Source of the DNA: Pyrofollis japonicus
Lineage (GTDB): Archaea; Thermoproteota; Thermoprotei_A; Sulfolobales; Pyrodictiaceae
DNA: 64,000 nt
Direction: 5' to 3'
NCBI RefSeq assembly: GCF_033097485.1
Contig: NZ_AP028634.1
Coordinates: 859,126-923,125, forward strand
The notes under the pieces were generated by a model. That model was given only the letters and a program-made list of their open reading frames with translations, had not been told where the DNA came from and did no database searches. The position numbers were made by a program, and so were the translations under genes. How positions within the stretch are numbered: position 1 is the stretch's first letter; every line of letters starts with the position of its first letter. Of the stretch, positions 34,378 to 42,539 are shown piece by piece.

Positions 34378-34644
34378 TCACCCGGTAACGTTAATTGCGG
34401 GTGCGCCTGCAACCATGTTGACTATGTAGGAGATCAATGCAAATATTGACGAGCCAAGCGCGAGCCAGAATGCTGCCCACACGGCATCTTCAACGAGGTC
34501 TTGGCCCACTCTTTTAACTCTGATGAAAGGTATTGGAGAACCTTTTAGTAACCATCCTATACTCCATGTTAGTAGGAATAAGCCCCATGCAACTGCAACA
34601 ACTTTGCTTGTAAGTGTGCTGATGAAAGTCGTGATGTCGCCCAA
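34378..34644 (-). CDS. cedA1: Two-TM pilin-like peptide, CedA1/VirB2-like
   Basis: The 88-residue peptide has two hydrophobic helices (about residues 12-32, VVAVAWGLFLLTWSIGWLL, and 52-76, VWAAFWLALGSSIFALISYI) joined by a short basic loop (IRVKRVGQDLVED). This is the VirB2-type architecture now known for CedA1, whose subunits form conjugation-like pili in Crenarchaeota. It starts at TTG (34644) after AGGGG, with a perfect inverted repeat just upstream. It is first in the Ced-like operon. Confidence 0.65.
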   Translation of the reverse strand: MGDITTFISTLTSKVVAVAWGLFLLTWSIGWLLKGSPIPFIRVKRVGQDLVEDAVWAAFWLALGSSIFALISYIVNMVAGAPAINVTG

Positions 34645-34654
34645 TACTACCCCT

Positions 34655-34677
34655 ACATCCTAGGCAAAATAGGATGT
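34655..34677 (-). promoter_or_regulatory. 8-7-8 inverted repeat just upstream of the cedA1 ribosome-binding site
   Basis: ACATCCTA and TAGGATGT are exact inverted copies around a 7-nt spacer. In the mRNA the second arm abuts the AGGGG Shine-Dalgarno sequence of cedA1. It could act as a transcription-factor operator or as an mRNA hairpin. Confidence 0.55.
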
Positions 34678-34710
34678 GGAGGCATAGACTCGGGTAAAAC
34701 TATTTTCTAA

Positions 34711-34723
34711 AAGCAATATAAAC
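34711..34723 (-). promoter_or_regulatory. TATA box of the Ced-like operon
   Basis: The minus strand reads GTTTATATTGCTT about 70 nt upstream of cedA1. A start site near 34690 would give a leader containing the inverted repeat. Confidence 0.45.
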
Positions 34724-34735
34724 GAACTATTATAA

Positions 34736-37543
34736 CTATTTCTTTTTCTCAATTTTATGCTTATATTTATGGTAATTTATTTCTGCTTCTATTAATGCTC
34801 TATAAAAGGCTTCCTCACCAAACACTATCTTCTGAAGTACTCTACGAGCCGTAGCAGGCCCTACACCGATCCACATTAATGCTTCAGCGCCTTTCCTACC
34901 ATAATTAAGAACTATATCGGCTTTCTCGTAGATATTTTGAAGCTTCCTTATTTCTTCCCGCTTTAGCTTGCCCTTTCTTGTTCTCTTCACAAGAAGGCGC
35001 CGTACTTCCTTTTCCTCTTCTTGGCTCTTAGCAGGATAAAGCAACCTAGAACCGCAACGTGGACACGACGGTTTATCTGGAAGGTTCTCTATTCTAGCCC
35101 TGTAGCTATTCCCACACATTAAACATATCAACGTGACTTCTTTCTTCGAAAGTCTACGCTTCACTGCTTCTGCTATAAGCGTCGATGGTAACTGCTGAGC
35201 AACAACCCTATCACTAAACCTAGCCTCATTTATCGCATCTTCAGTTAACGGACTAGCATTTCTAAGTTTAACTATCTTCAGCCGCTTCTTTCCTCGCCGA
35301 AGCTCATCAATGAATTCTTGTAGCTTAACTAAATCTATTTTCCTCACAAATATCTCTCTTAGAGCCTCTTCACCTAAAATAGTGTCTCTGAGTCTTACTA
35401 AAATACGCTTCAGCATGCTTTGATCTTTAATATTCCTATTAACTGCACCACTTCTTAGTGCTACACGAAATAGGGTCCAGTCAAACAGCTTACTCTTCTT
35501 TACTGCATCAACAACGAGTCTATAAACTTCATCATTATTCAACTTTGTAATACCTTCAAGCATTGTTTTTACATAGGTACTTGGCTTAATTGATGAAAAT
35601 TTAACAACAACGATGTAGGGAGTGCTTGCGGTGGCGGGGTTATATCCCTCGACCTGGCTGATATAGTTTGCTAATAGATACTCAAGTGCCTTGTTTGCAC
35701 GTGAACCAAGAAAGCTGTAGATTATGACTATATCTCCATAGTGTTCAACTACTATGTTTTTATCGTTCGGCAAAACACCTATTCGTGATAAATAATTGCT
35801 AATCTTTTCCGTTACGTATCTCTTAGACTCTACGTCAAGAGGATATGAGTTGAGTACACTCTTGTTAGCAAGGATTCTTCTCAGTACACTTCCTACTTCA
35901 CGTGCAACGCCGTTTTCAACCGGAATGAGTTCGCCCTCCCAGGCAGGAGGAAATAGTTTCTCGGAATCTCTCTTTGGGACGACTTTAACACTATCATTAC
36001 TTATATCAACTACTTCCCATATTCGGCCCGCAAGAACAAACATATCACCCTTATCAAGCGTAGCAACAAACTCCTCATCAAGCACACCTATCTTAGAGCC
36101 TGATGATATATCGATCACAATATATTGCTTAGTTTCTGTTATCATCGTTGTTGAATAATAATAGCTCTTACTCCTAGGCCCCTGCCTCATCTTATTATCC
36201 CTAATCCTTAGTATTCCAACAGTCTCGCCTATTTGTATGAGCTGGTTGAAAGTATCAAAGTCAAGGTTCTCGTAGAATTTGCTGCGCGTAATAATGTTAT
36301 ACGCCCTGGTAACCTCTATTTCACCTTGTTCAATTACAAGTCCAACTAACTGATGTATGAGGGCGTCAAGCGCGTTCTCATGTATATATAGATTCTCTAT
36401 GTTGCCGCGCATAGTTCTTGCAGCTATTATTGCTGACTCGAGAATGTCAAAAACATTGTTTGAGGTAACTATGATGCCCCTGGATACAAGCCCTACTCTG
36501 TGTGACGCGCGACCAACTCGCTGGGCAAGTTTTAATGCCTGGCGTGGCGACATATATTGGATAACAAGATTAACTTCTCCGATATCTATTCCGAGCTCTA
36601 GGCTAGAGGTCGCAACAAGCGCCTTTACATTGCCTTCACGGAACTCGTTCTCGCCACGTATTCGCTCGTCCTTACTTAGACTGCCATGATGAACTCTAAC
36701 AATATCACCAAGCTCTTTACGCAGGAGAGCCCCAAGTACCTCTGCTGTATCACGGGTATTCGTAAATATGAGCACTTTTCCGTACGTACCACGAACAATG
36801 CTTGCTATGAATTTTGCTCTATCATCTATCTCAGTAGAACTGCTACCCTGCGTTCTAGGCATTTTTACGCGAATATTATAATTCTTCATGAGATGCCTAA
36901 GGTCAACTACTTTGAATGCTCTATAACCCATTATATATCGTGCTACGTCGTAAGGCCGATTTAGCGTCGCTGATAACGCTATTATTTTTATCTTCTTTGT
37001 GCTATAAAGAGCTTCAACACGTTCCAAGGCCAGTGAGAGTTCAACACCTCTCTTGCTGGATAAAAGTTCATGAACTTCATCAATAATTATATATTCTAAA
37101 TATTTGATATTTTGTTGAAATTTCTTTACAGATAACATTAGGTAAAATGTTTCCGGAGTCATAATTGCAATAGCGGGTGGATTCCTTAGAAACTCTTGTT
37201 TTTCTCTTTCGCTGCTATCACCATGCCTCAGCGATATTGACACACCAACCGAGTCACCTATTTGAGTCAATCTATGAAAAATATCACGATTAAGACTACG
37301 TAGAGGCGTAATGTATAGTGCCCTTATACCTGTAAGTCTTTCTTCAAGTATTTTCGACATTACTGGAAAGAAGGCAGCTTCTGTTTTTCCGCTCCCTGTA
37401 GGCGCTGAAACAAGCACACTATATCCTCTAAGAACTATCGGTATAACTTCTCTTTGTACTACTGTAGGCTCCTTATAACCAAACCTTTCTATTACTTTTC
37501 TGAGTCTCTCGTGCAATAGCGAGAAAGCATTATTTTGCACCAT
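34736..37543 (-). CDS. Lhr-type/large Ski2-like SF2 helicase with C-terminal zinc ribbon
   Basis: The 935-residue helicase has Q-motif GYKEPTVVQREVIPIVL, motif I SAPTGSGKTEAAFFPV, motif II IIDEVHEL, motif III LSATLNRP and motif VI QRVGRASHRVG, where RASHR is the Lhr-family form. A winged-helix and Lhr-core region follows. Near the C-terminus there is a zinc ribbon (CLMCGNSYRA and CPRCGSRL, about residues 832-861), then a helix-hairpin-helix-like tail (GRKGAEALMWIGVGPATARR). Lhr proteins unwind DNA and DNA:RNA hybrids. Its ATG lies 33 nt from that of the divergent ATPase gene. Confidence 0.88.
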   Translation of the reverse strand: MVQNNAFSLLHERLRKVIERFGYKEPTVVQREVIPIVLRGYSVLVSAPTGSGKTEAAFFPVMSKILEERLTGIRALYITPLRSLNRDIFHRLTQIGDSVGVSISLRHGDSSEREKQEFLRNPPAIAIMTPETFYLMLSVKKFQQNIKYLEYIIIDEVHELLSSKRGVELSLALERVEALYSTKKIKIIALSATLNRPYDVARYIMGYRAFKVVDLRHLMKNYNIRVKMPRTQGSSSTEIDDRAKFIASIVRGTYGKVLIFTNTRDTAEVLGALLRKELGDIVRVHHGSLSKDERIRGENEFREGNVKALVATSSLELGIDIGEVNLVIQYMSPRQALKLAQRVGRASHRVGLVSRGIIVTSNNVFDILESAIIAARTMRGNIENLYIHENALDALIHQLVGLVIEQGEIEVTRAYNIITRSKFYENLDFDTFNQLIQIGETVGILRIRDNKMRQGPRSKSYYYSTTMITETKQYIVIDISSGSKIGVLDEEFVATLDKGDMFVLAGRIWEVVDISNDSVKVVPKRDSEKLFPPAWEGELIPVENGVAREVGSVLRRILANKSVLNSYPLDVESKRYVTEKISNYLSRIGVLPNDKNIVVEHYGDIVIIYSFLGSRANKALEYLLANYISQVEGYNPATASTPYIVVVKFSSIKPSTYVKTMLEGITKLNNDEVYRLVVDAVKKSKLFDWTLFRVALRSGAVNRNIKDQSMLKRILVRLRDTILGEEALREIFVRKIDLVKLQEFIDELRRGKKRLKIVKLRNASPLTEDAINEARFSDRVVAQQLPSTLIAEAVKRRLSKKEVTLICLMCGNSYRARIENLPDKPSCPRCGSRLLYPAKSQEEEKEVRRLLVKRTRKGKLKREEIRKLQNIYEKADIVLNYGRKGAEALMWIGVGPATARRVLQKIVFGEEAFYRALIEAEINYHKYKHKIEKKK

Positions 37544-37576
37544 GCCTCTGTGTTCCCCTCTTGGGAAGACATCCTT

Positions 37577-39394
37577 ATGGACACTAAAGATAAGAGGATA
37601 CTCTTTACATTATCCGTAGCTTTGGCTACTCTCTTGTTACCCTCGCAAATATTCCTAATCGTTGCCCCATTAATAGGTATTACCATTATCCTCATAACCC
37701 TATCCTTCTCAACAATAGTTTACGTTATTATTACAAATATTTTGCTAATACCATTAAACATTATATATACAGATTTTCTATCTACAAGAGAATGGATGTT
37801 ACACCCTACTACTCTACAATCCTTGATCGCTGTCATTATATTTTATCCAATTTTAGGGTTTATTATAATAATTATGATACTTCGCAAAATAAAAACAGAT
37901 CTGCCAGTTGAAAGAGTCTTCAGCAATCTTAGCATAGCTGTATCCCATTACGTTGACAATTTCTGTATCGTTCAATCGAAATTACCTCTCCTATATTCAT
38001 TGCTATCAATACTACTCTTTATTCTAGCAAAGTATTCTTCAAAGATAATTATCACTAATAATACTATTTTTAATATTACCAATACTATTATCTTTATTAT
38101 ATTTTTTATTATATTTATACCATTCTATACGACATCCCTACATTTAGCTTTAACATCCTTATTGATATCGATCGCGTCTTTACGGTATCCGCCAATAATA
38201 TTTACGTTAGCCGTTCTTCTCCCTTTCGACACACTTGAGGTCTACTATAGTGCTTTGAAAAAGAAAGGAGCGGAAATAGGCGAAATTGTTGCAGTCTTAC
38301 AACGTAATCCTCTCATAAGATATAATGAATTAAAAATTGAAACTAAATCAACATATAAATGGGCATTAATATACAGCGAAGTACTGTATAGATTAAATCC
38401 TGAAACAAAGGAAAATCCGCACATAATCATAACCGGTTCCTCCGGTTCAGGCAAATCATTCACTGCAGCAGTTATAGCTAAGTCATTAAGCAGAGTAGGT
38501 AATAGTCCATCAATACTTATTATAGATCCTCATGGAGAGTATAAGGATTATGTCAGAGATGCATTAATAGTGCAAGCAGACAAATATTCAATAAATCCTC
38601 TTGATCTTAACGGTAGGTCCCCGCGCCAGCGTGCTATCGAGGTTGCACTCATAATTTCTAGTATCTTTAATCTTGGCCCACTCCAATCAAGAATTCTTGA
38701 AGAGGCCATAATCATTGCATACGAATCAAGAGGAATAATTGAATCAGACAAAGAGACGTGGAAAACTGCTCCACCATCGCTTAAAGACGTTGCCTACATA
38801 CTTCGAAAACTCGCACATAACGATAAGCGTGCAGACGTTGTAGCGATGTATATCGAGTCTTTAGTCTCGCGCATATTCGGAAAAACTAGTATAAGTATAA
38901 ATAAATTGCTTGAAGCAAACAAACCAATAATACTAGATTTATCGGGTTTGAGTGAACGTACATGGCAACAATTATTCACGGAGCTATTTCTTGAAAAAAT
39001 CTATGTATATCTTAAGGAGAAAGGCATTACTGACAAGCTAAGACTAATAATGATTATCGACGAAGCCCATCTGTTTGCTCGCAAAACTAAGCGCCGAAAC
39101 GTAGTAACAAATATGGCTGCAGAATTGAGAAAATACGGCCTATCATTGATACTGGTTACGCAGAAATATGATGACGTTGATGACGCTATACTAGCTAACA
39201 TAGGAACAAAGATAGCCCTTAGACATACTGAGCCAAAAACGGCTAAACAAGTAGCAGAGGCTCTTGCCTCTGGAATCGAGCAGGATGAACTAAAGGTACT
39301 AGTGGAGACTCTCAATATTGTTCCGCAAGGCTATGCAATTATACGTGATTATTATATAAATAAACCTCTTCTTGTAAAAATAATTCTTAATTAA
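37577..39394 (+). CDS. Multi-TM HerA/VirB4-like ATPase (second CedB candidate)
   Basis: The protein is about 605 residues. The first 215 hold about seven hydrophobic helices, followed by a HerA-type motor: Walker A IITGSSGSGKSFTAAVIAKS (about residue 287), IDPHGEYKDYV, Walker B LRLIMIIDEAHLFARKT (about 493) and the LVTQKYDDVDDAILANIGTK segment. DPHGEY and the VDDAIL.N..TK pattern are HerA/FtsK-like. The start is ATG 37577; an ATG 14 codons upstream would overlap the helicase start on the other strand. CedB of Sulfolobus is also a membrane-anchored HerA/VirB4 ATPase of about 600 residues, so this may be the true CedB. Confidence 0.68.
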   Translation: MDTKDKRILFTLSVALATLLLPSQIFLIVAPLIGITIILITLSFSTIVYVIITNILLIPLNIIYTDFLSTREWMLHPTTLQSLIAVIIFYPILGFIIIIMILRKIKTDLPVERVFSNLSIAVSHYVDNFCIVQSKLPLLYSLLSILLFILAKYSSKIIITNNTIFNITNTIIFIIFFIIFIPFYTTSLHLALTSLLISIASLRYPPIIFTLAVLLPFDTLEVYYSALKKKGAEIGEIVAVLQRNPLIRYNELKIETKSTYKWALIYSEVLYRLNPETKENPHIIITGSSGSGKSFTAAVIAKSLSRVGNSPSILIIDPHGEYKDYVRDALIVQADKYSINPLDLNGRSPRQRAIEVALIISSIFNLGPLQSRILEEAIIIAYESRGIIESDKETWKTAPPSLKDVAYILRKLAHNDKRADVVAMYIESLVSRIFGKTSISINKLLEANKPIILDLSGLSERTWQQLFTELFLEKIYVYLKEKGITDKLRLIMIIDEAHLFARKTKRRNVVTNMAAELRKYGLSLILVTQKYDDVDDAILANIGTKIALRHTEPKTAKQVAEALASGIEQDELKVLVETLNIVPQGYAIIRDYYINKPLLVKIILN

Positions 39395-39507
39395 TATTTT
39401 GCTATTATTTTAAATAAGAATCAAAAACAATACCCTTTTGCATTAAATATTTAATAGGCAGTAACTCGTGTAACGTGTTCATGCAAGACATGTGGTAACG
39501 CGGAGGC

Positions 39508-39768
39508 ATGATACAAGTGTCGGAAGAAGAAACAATTATTGAGGAGGGCGCCGAGGAAGAGCAAACAAGCGCAGCCGAAGCTGAGGATGTTGAAGAAACA
39601 GTTGAGATCGATATCAATGCATCCCTACTCGAAGCGATGGTTAAGAGAACCGAAATACTTGAAAAAGCGCTTAAAGGAGAAATAAGTGTTGAAGAGGCCC
39701 TTGCCCAGCTTCAAGCAACACCGGTACCCGTATTAGGAGGCTCAAAACGAAGACGGAAGAGAAGATGA
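39508..39768 (+). CDS. rpo13: RNA polymerase subunit Rpo13
   Basis: The 86-residue protein has an acidic N-terminus (residues 4-35, Glu-rich), a helix-turn-helix core (LLEAMVKRTEILEKALKGEI, then SVEEALAQLQ) and a basic C-terminal tail (GGSKRRRKRR). Sulfolobus Rpo13 has exactly this organisation; the core lines up with its MKNTEIWDNLLNGKISVDEA. Rpo13 is found in the RNA polymerase of some Crenarchaeota and binds downstream DNA through its basic tail. CGGAGGC precedes the ATG, and a TATA-like TAAATATTTAATAGG lies at about 39445-39458. The gene is small and easily missed. Confidence 0.85.
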   Translation: MIQVSEEETIIEEGAEEEQTSAAEAEDVEETVEIDINASLLEAMVKRTEILEKALKGEISVEEALAQLQATPVPVLGGSKRRRKRR

Positions 39769-39802
39769 AATTAATACTGGTTTGTAAATAGTTATATGTA
39801 TC

Positions 39803-40192
39803 TCAAAAAGCCTTCTTTACTTCAACTTCGTACCCGAGCGCCTTCAGAGCATTTACCAGGAGATCTACTGATATTCTCCTATCAAAAATTATTACAGCAT
39901 ATGGCTTATCATCTTCTTTTATCAATTTAACTTTATCAACAATTGCTTCGCCCTTTATATAATCGTCAGCCTTATGCGGCGGGGCCAAATAATCTTTAAA
40001 TTTCTTTCTCATATATTCATAAAATTCATCAAAATTTTTCAAATATCGAAGCGTCTCCTGTATATCATTCGGTGTTTTACCTAGCATCTCTGATATCTTT
40101 TCAAGAAGTTCTATTGCTTCGTCCCGAGGAAGTTTTACACTCTTATACTTTGCAAAATCTACTTCTAGGATTATGGTCTTTTGGATACTCAA
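39803..40192 (-). CDS. Conserved-looking protein of unknown function
   Basis: With a TTG start at 40192 (AGGGGTG 8 nt upstream) this is a 129-residue soluble protein. An earlier start at 40270 would add a hydrophobic stretch but lacks a ribosome-binding site. It reads IILEVDFAKYKSVKLPRDEA, then a helical middle (LLEKISEMLGKTPNDIQETL), and an ISVDLLVNALKALGYEVEVK tail. I do not recognise the family. It ends convergent with rpo13, 34 nt away. Confidence 0.55.
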   Translation of the reverse strand: MSIQKTIILEVDFAKYKSVKLPRDEAIELLEKISEMLGKTPNDIQETLRYLKNFDEFYEYMRKKFKDYLAPPHKADDYIKGEAIVDKVKLIKEDDKPYAVIIFDRRISVDLLVNALKALGYEVEVKKAF

Positions 40193-40270
40193 CGATACTA
40201 CACCCCTTGAAGAGAATATGCCTAGTCCAAGTAATAAACCTGAATACCAAAATAGAGGATGCGGCATCAT

Positions 40271-40428
40271 CCCTCAGAGCGGCCTACAAAACGGGGCATT
40301 AAGCAAATGTACCCCGCCGCGATTACCGCGCATCATCGGTCAGCCATTAGTAATATTTTCATTGTGTAGACGGGCTTTTATTCACTAGAGTGCTAAGAAT
40401 ACTAGCTGTTGCGTGGAGGTGAAAACCT
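40271..40428. other. Non-coding gap between divergent genes
   Basis: No gene is supported here. It holds GC-rich inverted bits (GGGG...CCCC around 40292-40316) and, on the minus strand, C-box-like ATGATGC near CTGA, but the spacing does not fit a C/D sRNA. Ribosome-binding sequence GTGGAGGTG precedes the zinc-finger gene. Confidence 0.3.
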
Positions 40429-40665
40429 GTGAGCATATATTGGGAGCGGTGTAGCATTTGTGGAAGACATCGCCCTACAAGGCAGTGTTGGCTTCATCCG
40501 GAGAGAAATGTCTGCCCCTATTGTTGCTTAGCTTGCCCCGAGAGACCGCATTGCCCTAGGCCAGCTTGGTTTCCATCAATAAAAGCCGTAGAAAGAAGGC
40601 CGCCGAGGGATGTTGAGGCTAAAAAAGCCTTGGAAGAATTGCTTAGAAAGCTGGAAAGCAGCTAG
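40429..40665 (+). CDS. Small zinc-ribbon-like protein facing PCNA
   Basis: The 78-residue protein starts at GTG after GGAGGTG. Its first half has many metal ligands: CSIC (8-11), C20, H23, CPYCC (29-33), C36 and C42, suggesting one or two zinc sites like a treble clef or HIT-type finger. The last 25 residues form a charged helix (VEAKKALEELLRKLESS). I do not recognise the family. It converges on pcn with a 4-nt overlap at the 3' ends. Confidence 0.65.
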   Translation: MSIYWERCSICGRHRPTRQCWLHPERNVCPYCCLACPERPHCPRPAWFPSIKAVERRPPRDVEAKKALEELLRKLESS

Positions 40666-41423
40666 ACTCTTGGCGAAACCCAGTAAACCAATATACCGCC
40701 ACCCGGTAAGTCAAAGCTAAGCCTCATAGGCAATGATTCACCATACTGCAATGTAACTGTATCTGCAGCACTGGTAGCTTTCAGAGTAGCCTTGAGCAGA
40801 TCTATGGAGTACTTTGCCGTTATGGGCGGGTTACCGGTTACATCCAAGCTTAATAATGGATCTCCCTGGAGAAGTATGCCTTTGTACCTCTTTTGCGTCG
40901 ACTCCGCGTGAACTTCTATCTTATCCTCAAGCGTTCTAAACTCAACCTCATCGCTCACAATCTTGGCATCATTAATTACATTCTTAAAGTCCTCTGCCAT
41001 CATTCTTGCAGTAACACTTAACTCGACTTGGGGCTCACTTAGCTCCTCCACAACGCCTTCACGCAATGGTACATAAAATGAGCGCACTATTCCGGTTTTC
41101 TTGTCATGAAAGTTTACCTCCAGTCGCCTATGTTCTTCGTCGAGTTTCAACTCTACTATATCGTTTCTTGTACCCCTTTTCGCTATTCGATTGAGCTCGT
41201 CTGAGCTCACAATAAACGTCTTTTTCTCCTCCTGGAGCTCATAAGAATCGAATACAGTAACGGGGAGCCTTAGAATAATCATTGTTGTCTTATCGGGGGT
41301 TAATGCCCTAACCTCAAGGCCTTCAGCTGTGGCTATAAACGGTATCTCGTCCATAACTTTCGCTATAGTCTGTACTATATACTTAAACTTAGTCGCAGCA
41401 GGATAGACGGCTCTAAAGCTCAT
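40662..41423 (-). CDS. pcn: PCNA sliding clamp
   Basis: The 253-residue clamp has the two-domain PCNA fold: PAATKFKYIVQTIAKVMDEI, VRALTPDKTTMIILRLPVTV, the interdomain REGVVEELSEPQVELSVTAR, and the C-terminal GNPPITAKYSIDLLKATLKA, then LPGGGILVYWVSPRV. Crenarchaea often encode several PCNAs that form heterotrimers; only one is present here. GGAAGGTG precedes the ATG, and TATA-like ATAAATAAGG lies further upstream. Confidence 0.95.
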   Translation of the reverse strand: MSFRAVYPAATKFKYIVQTIAKVMDEIPFIATAEGLEVRALTPDKTTMIILRLPVTVFDSYELQEEKKTFIVSSDELNRIAKRGTRNDIVELKLDEEHRRLEVNFHDKKTGIVRSFYVPLREGVVEELSEPQVELSVTARMMAEDFKNVINDAKIVSDEVEFRTLEDKIEVHAESTQKRYKGILLQGDPLLSLDVTGNPPITAKYSIDLLKATLKATSAADTVTLQYGESLPMRLSFDLPGGGILVYWVSPRV

Positions 41424-41505
41424 GCCCTACACCTTCCTAATATAGAACTAAGTTAAAGAGAACCTTATTTATGCCTGAGGCTATGATTCGTTAGCAGAAA
41501 CGGCA

Positions 41506-41566
41506 ATGATGCAGCTCTACCCGCCTCGACAAAAACGTGCCGGATGAAGATCTAACCACCGACTGA
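41506..41566 (+). ncRNA. Candidate C/D box sRNA
   Basis: C box ATGATGC (41506-41512), 12-nt guide, degenerate D' CTCG (41525-41528), 15-nt spacer, C' box ATGAAGA (41544-41550), exactly 12-nt guide (41551-41562) and perfect D box CTGA (41563-41566). It occupies the 162-base gap between pcn and the DUF72 gene, which are both on the minus strand. The guide complements contain GGUAGAGC and GGUUAGA, resembling tRNA D-arms, so tRNA targets are possible (inference). Confidence 0.5.
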
Positions 41567-41585
41567 GCCCCTTATACGGCATACA

Positions 41586-42398
41586 TTAATGTACAACAAT
41601 TTGCTTACTTGTTGCAAAGTTATCTCGGGCTATGCTTCTGAAACGTTGCGCGTCTTCAAACATGTAAATATTATTAAACATTACATAGATATCTGATATG
41701 TCGTTATTAACAATATACTTCTCAATTATTTTGACTAGCCTTGATAAGTCTTCATCAGTGTATTTATAACGATAATTTACTTCACGACCGCCAAGGCCGT
41801 GCAGCCTGAAGTAAAGCACCGATTGACTCTGGCAAATAATTGGTTCATCGCGTAAGGGATCAACTATGTGTATGATGCCATAGTTACACATAATTGATTG
41901 CAACACTTCTTTATGATTACGCCATGTCCCTCTGGGCTCCCAGCCGATTACGATTTTCCCTTTATCTTCAATGTACCCAGTAGCTTCTTTGAAGAACTCC
42001 CTAACCATAGTTGCGTTCTCCTCGCTATATCCAAAACTGGGCGGCGTCTGCAATACTATCACATGTGCGTTAAGTATAGCCGCTATCTCAACAGTTTTAA
42101 TCCATGCACTAAGATTCTCTCTTGTTGGCTTCATATATCCATAGTTTTCCTTTTTTCCGGGAGGTGGTTGACGAAGTCTACGCCAGGTCGGGCTTGATGC
42201 CGGATGTGTTATAACCTGCCACGCTTTCATATTGAAACGGAAGTCTGTGGGAGCCTCATTTCGCCATTTTTCAGCCGTTTTCTTCTCTGGCAAATTATAA
42301 AATGTTTGTTGAAGCTCTACAGTCTTAAAATGTTCAAAGTATTTTTTCCTAGCTACGGGGAACCCGCAGCACCCAACCCAGATCTGAGAAACAGGCAA
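41586..42398 (-). CDS. DUF72 (YecE-like) protein
   Basis: The 270-residue TIM-barrel-like protein starts QIWVGCCGFPVARKKYFEHF and contains TVELQQTFYNLPEKKTAEKW, FNMKAWQVITHPASSPTW, VIVLQTPPSFGYSEENATMV, GKIVIGWEPRGTWRNHKEVL, and VLYFRLHGLGGREVNYRYKY. These match DUF72/COG1801, which has no established reaction. It stands alone on the minus strand between pcn and the regulator gene. Confidence 0.92.
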   Translation of the reverse strand: MPVSQIWVGCCGFPVARKKYFEHFKTVELQQTFYNLPEKKTAEKWRNEAPTDFRFNMKAWQVITHPASSPTWRRLRQPPPGKKENYGYMKPTRENLSAWIKTVEIAAILNAHVIVLQTPPSFGYSEENATMVREFFKEATGYIEDKGKIVIGWEPRGTWRNHKEVLQSIMCNYGIIHIVDPLRDEPIICQSQSVLYFRLHGLGGREVNYRYKYTDEDLSRLVKIIEKYIVNNDISDIYVMFNNIYMFEDAQRFRSIARDNFATSKQIVVH

Positions 42399-42539
42399 GG
42401 AAAGACCCCTGCCGGAGACTGCCCAGTATCGTATTTTTGTTAAGCTTACTCGTAGGCTCCTACGGTTCGTTCATTACTATAAGTATTATTTATCTCTAAA
42501 AAAGTACAAGATTCAAACTATAGCATGTTTCTTATCTTA

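Noticed and set aside
40271-40428. Possible C/D sRNA with ATGATGC and CTGA, and a bit similar to a universal 16S sequence
   Set aside because: Spacing between boxes is about 50 nt and the guide reads in the sense, not antisense, direction of 16S.
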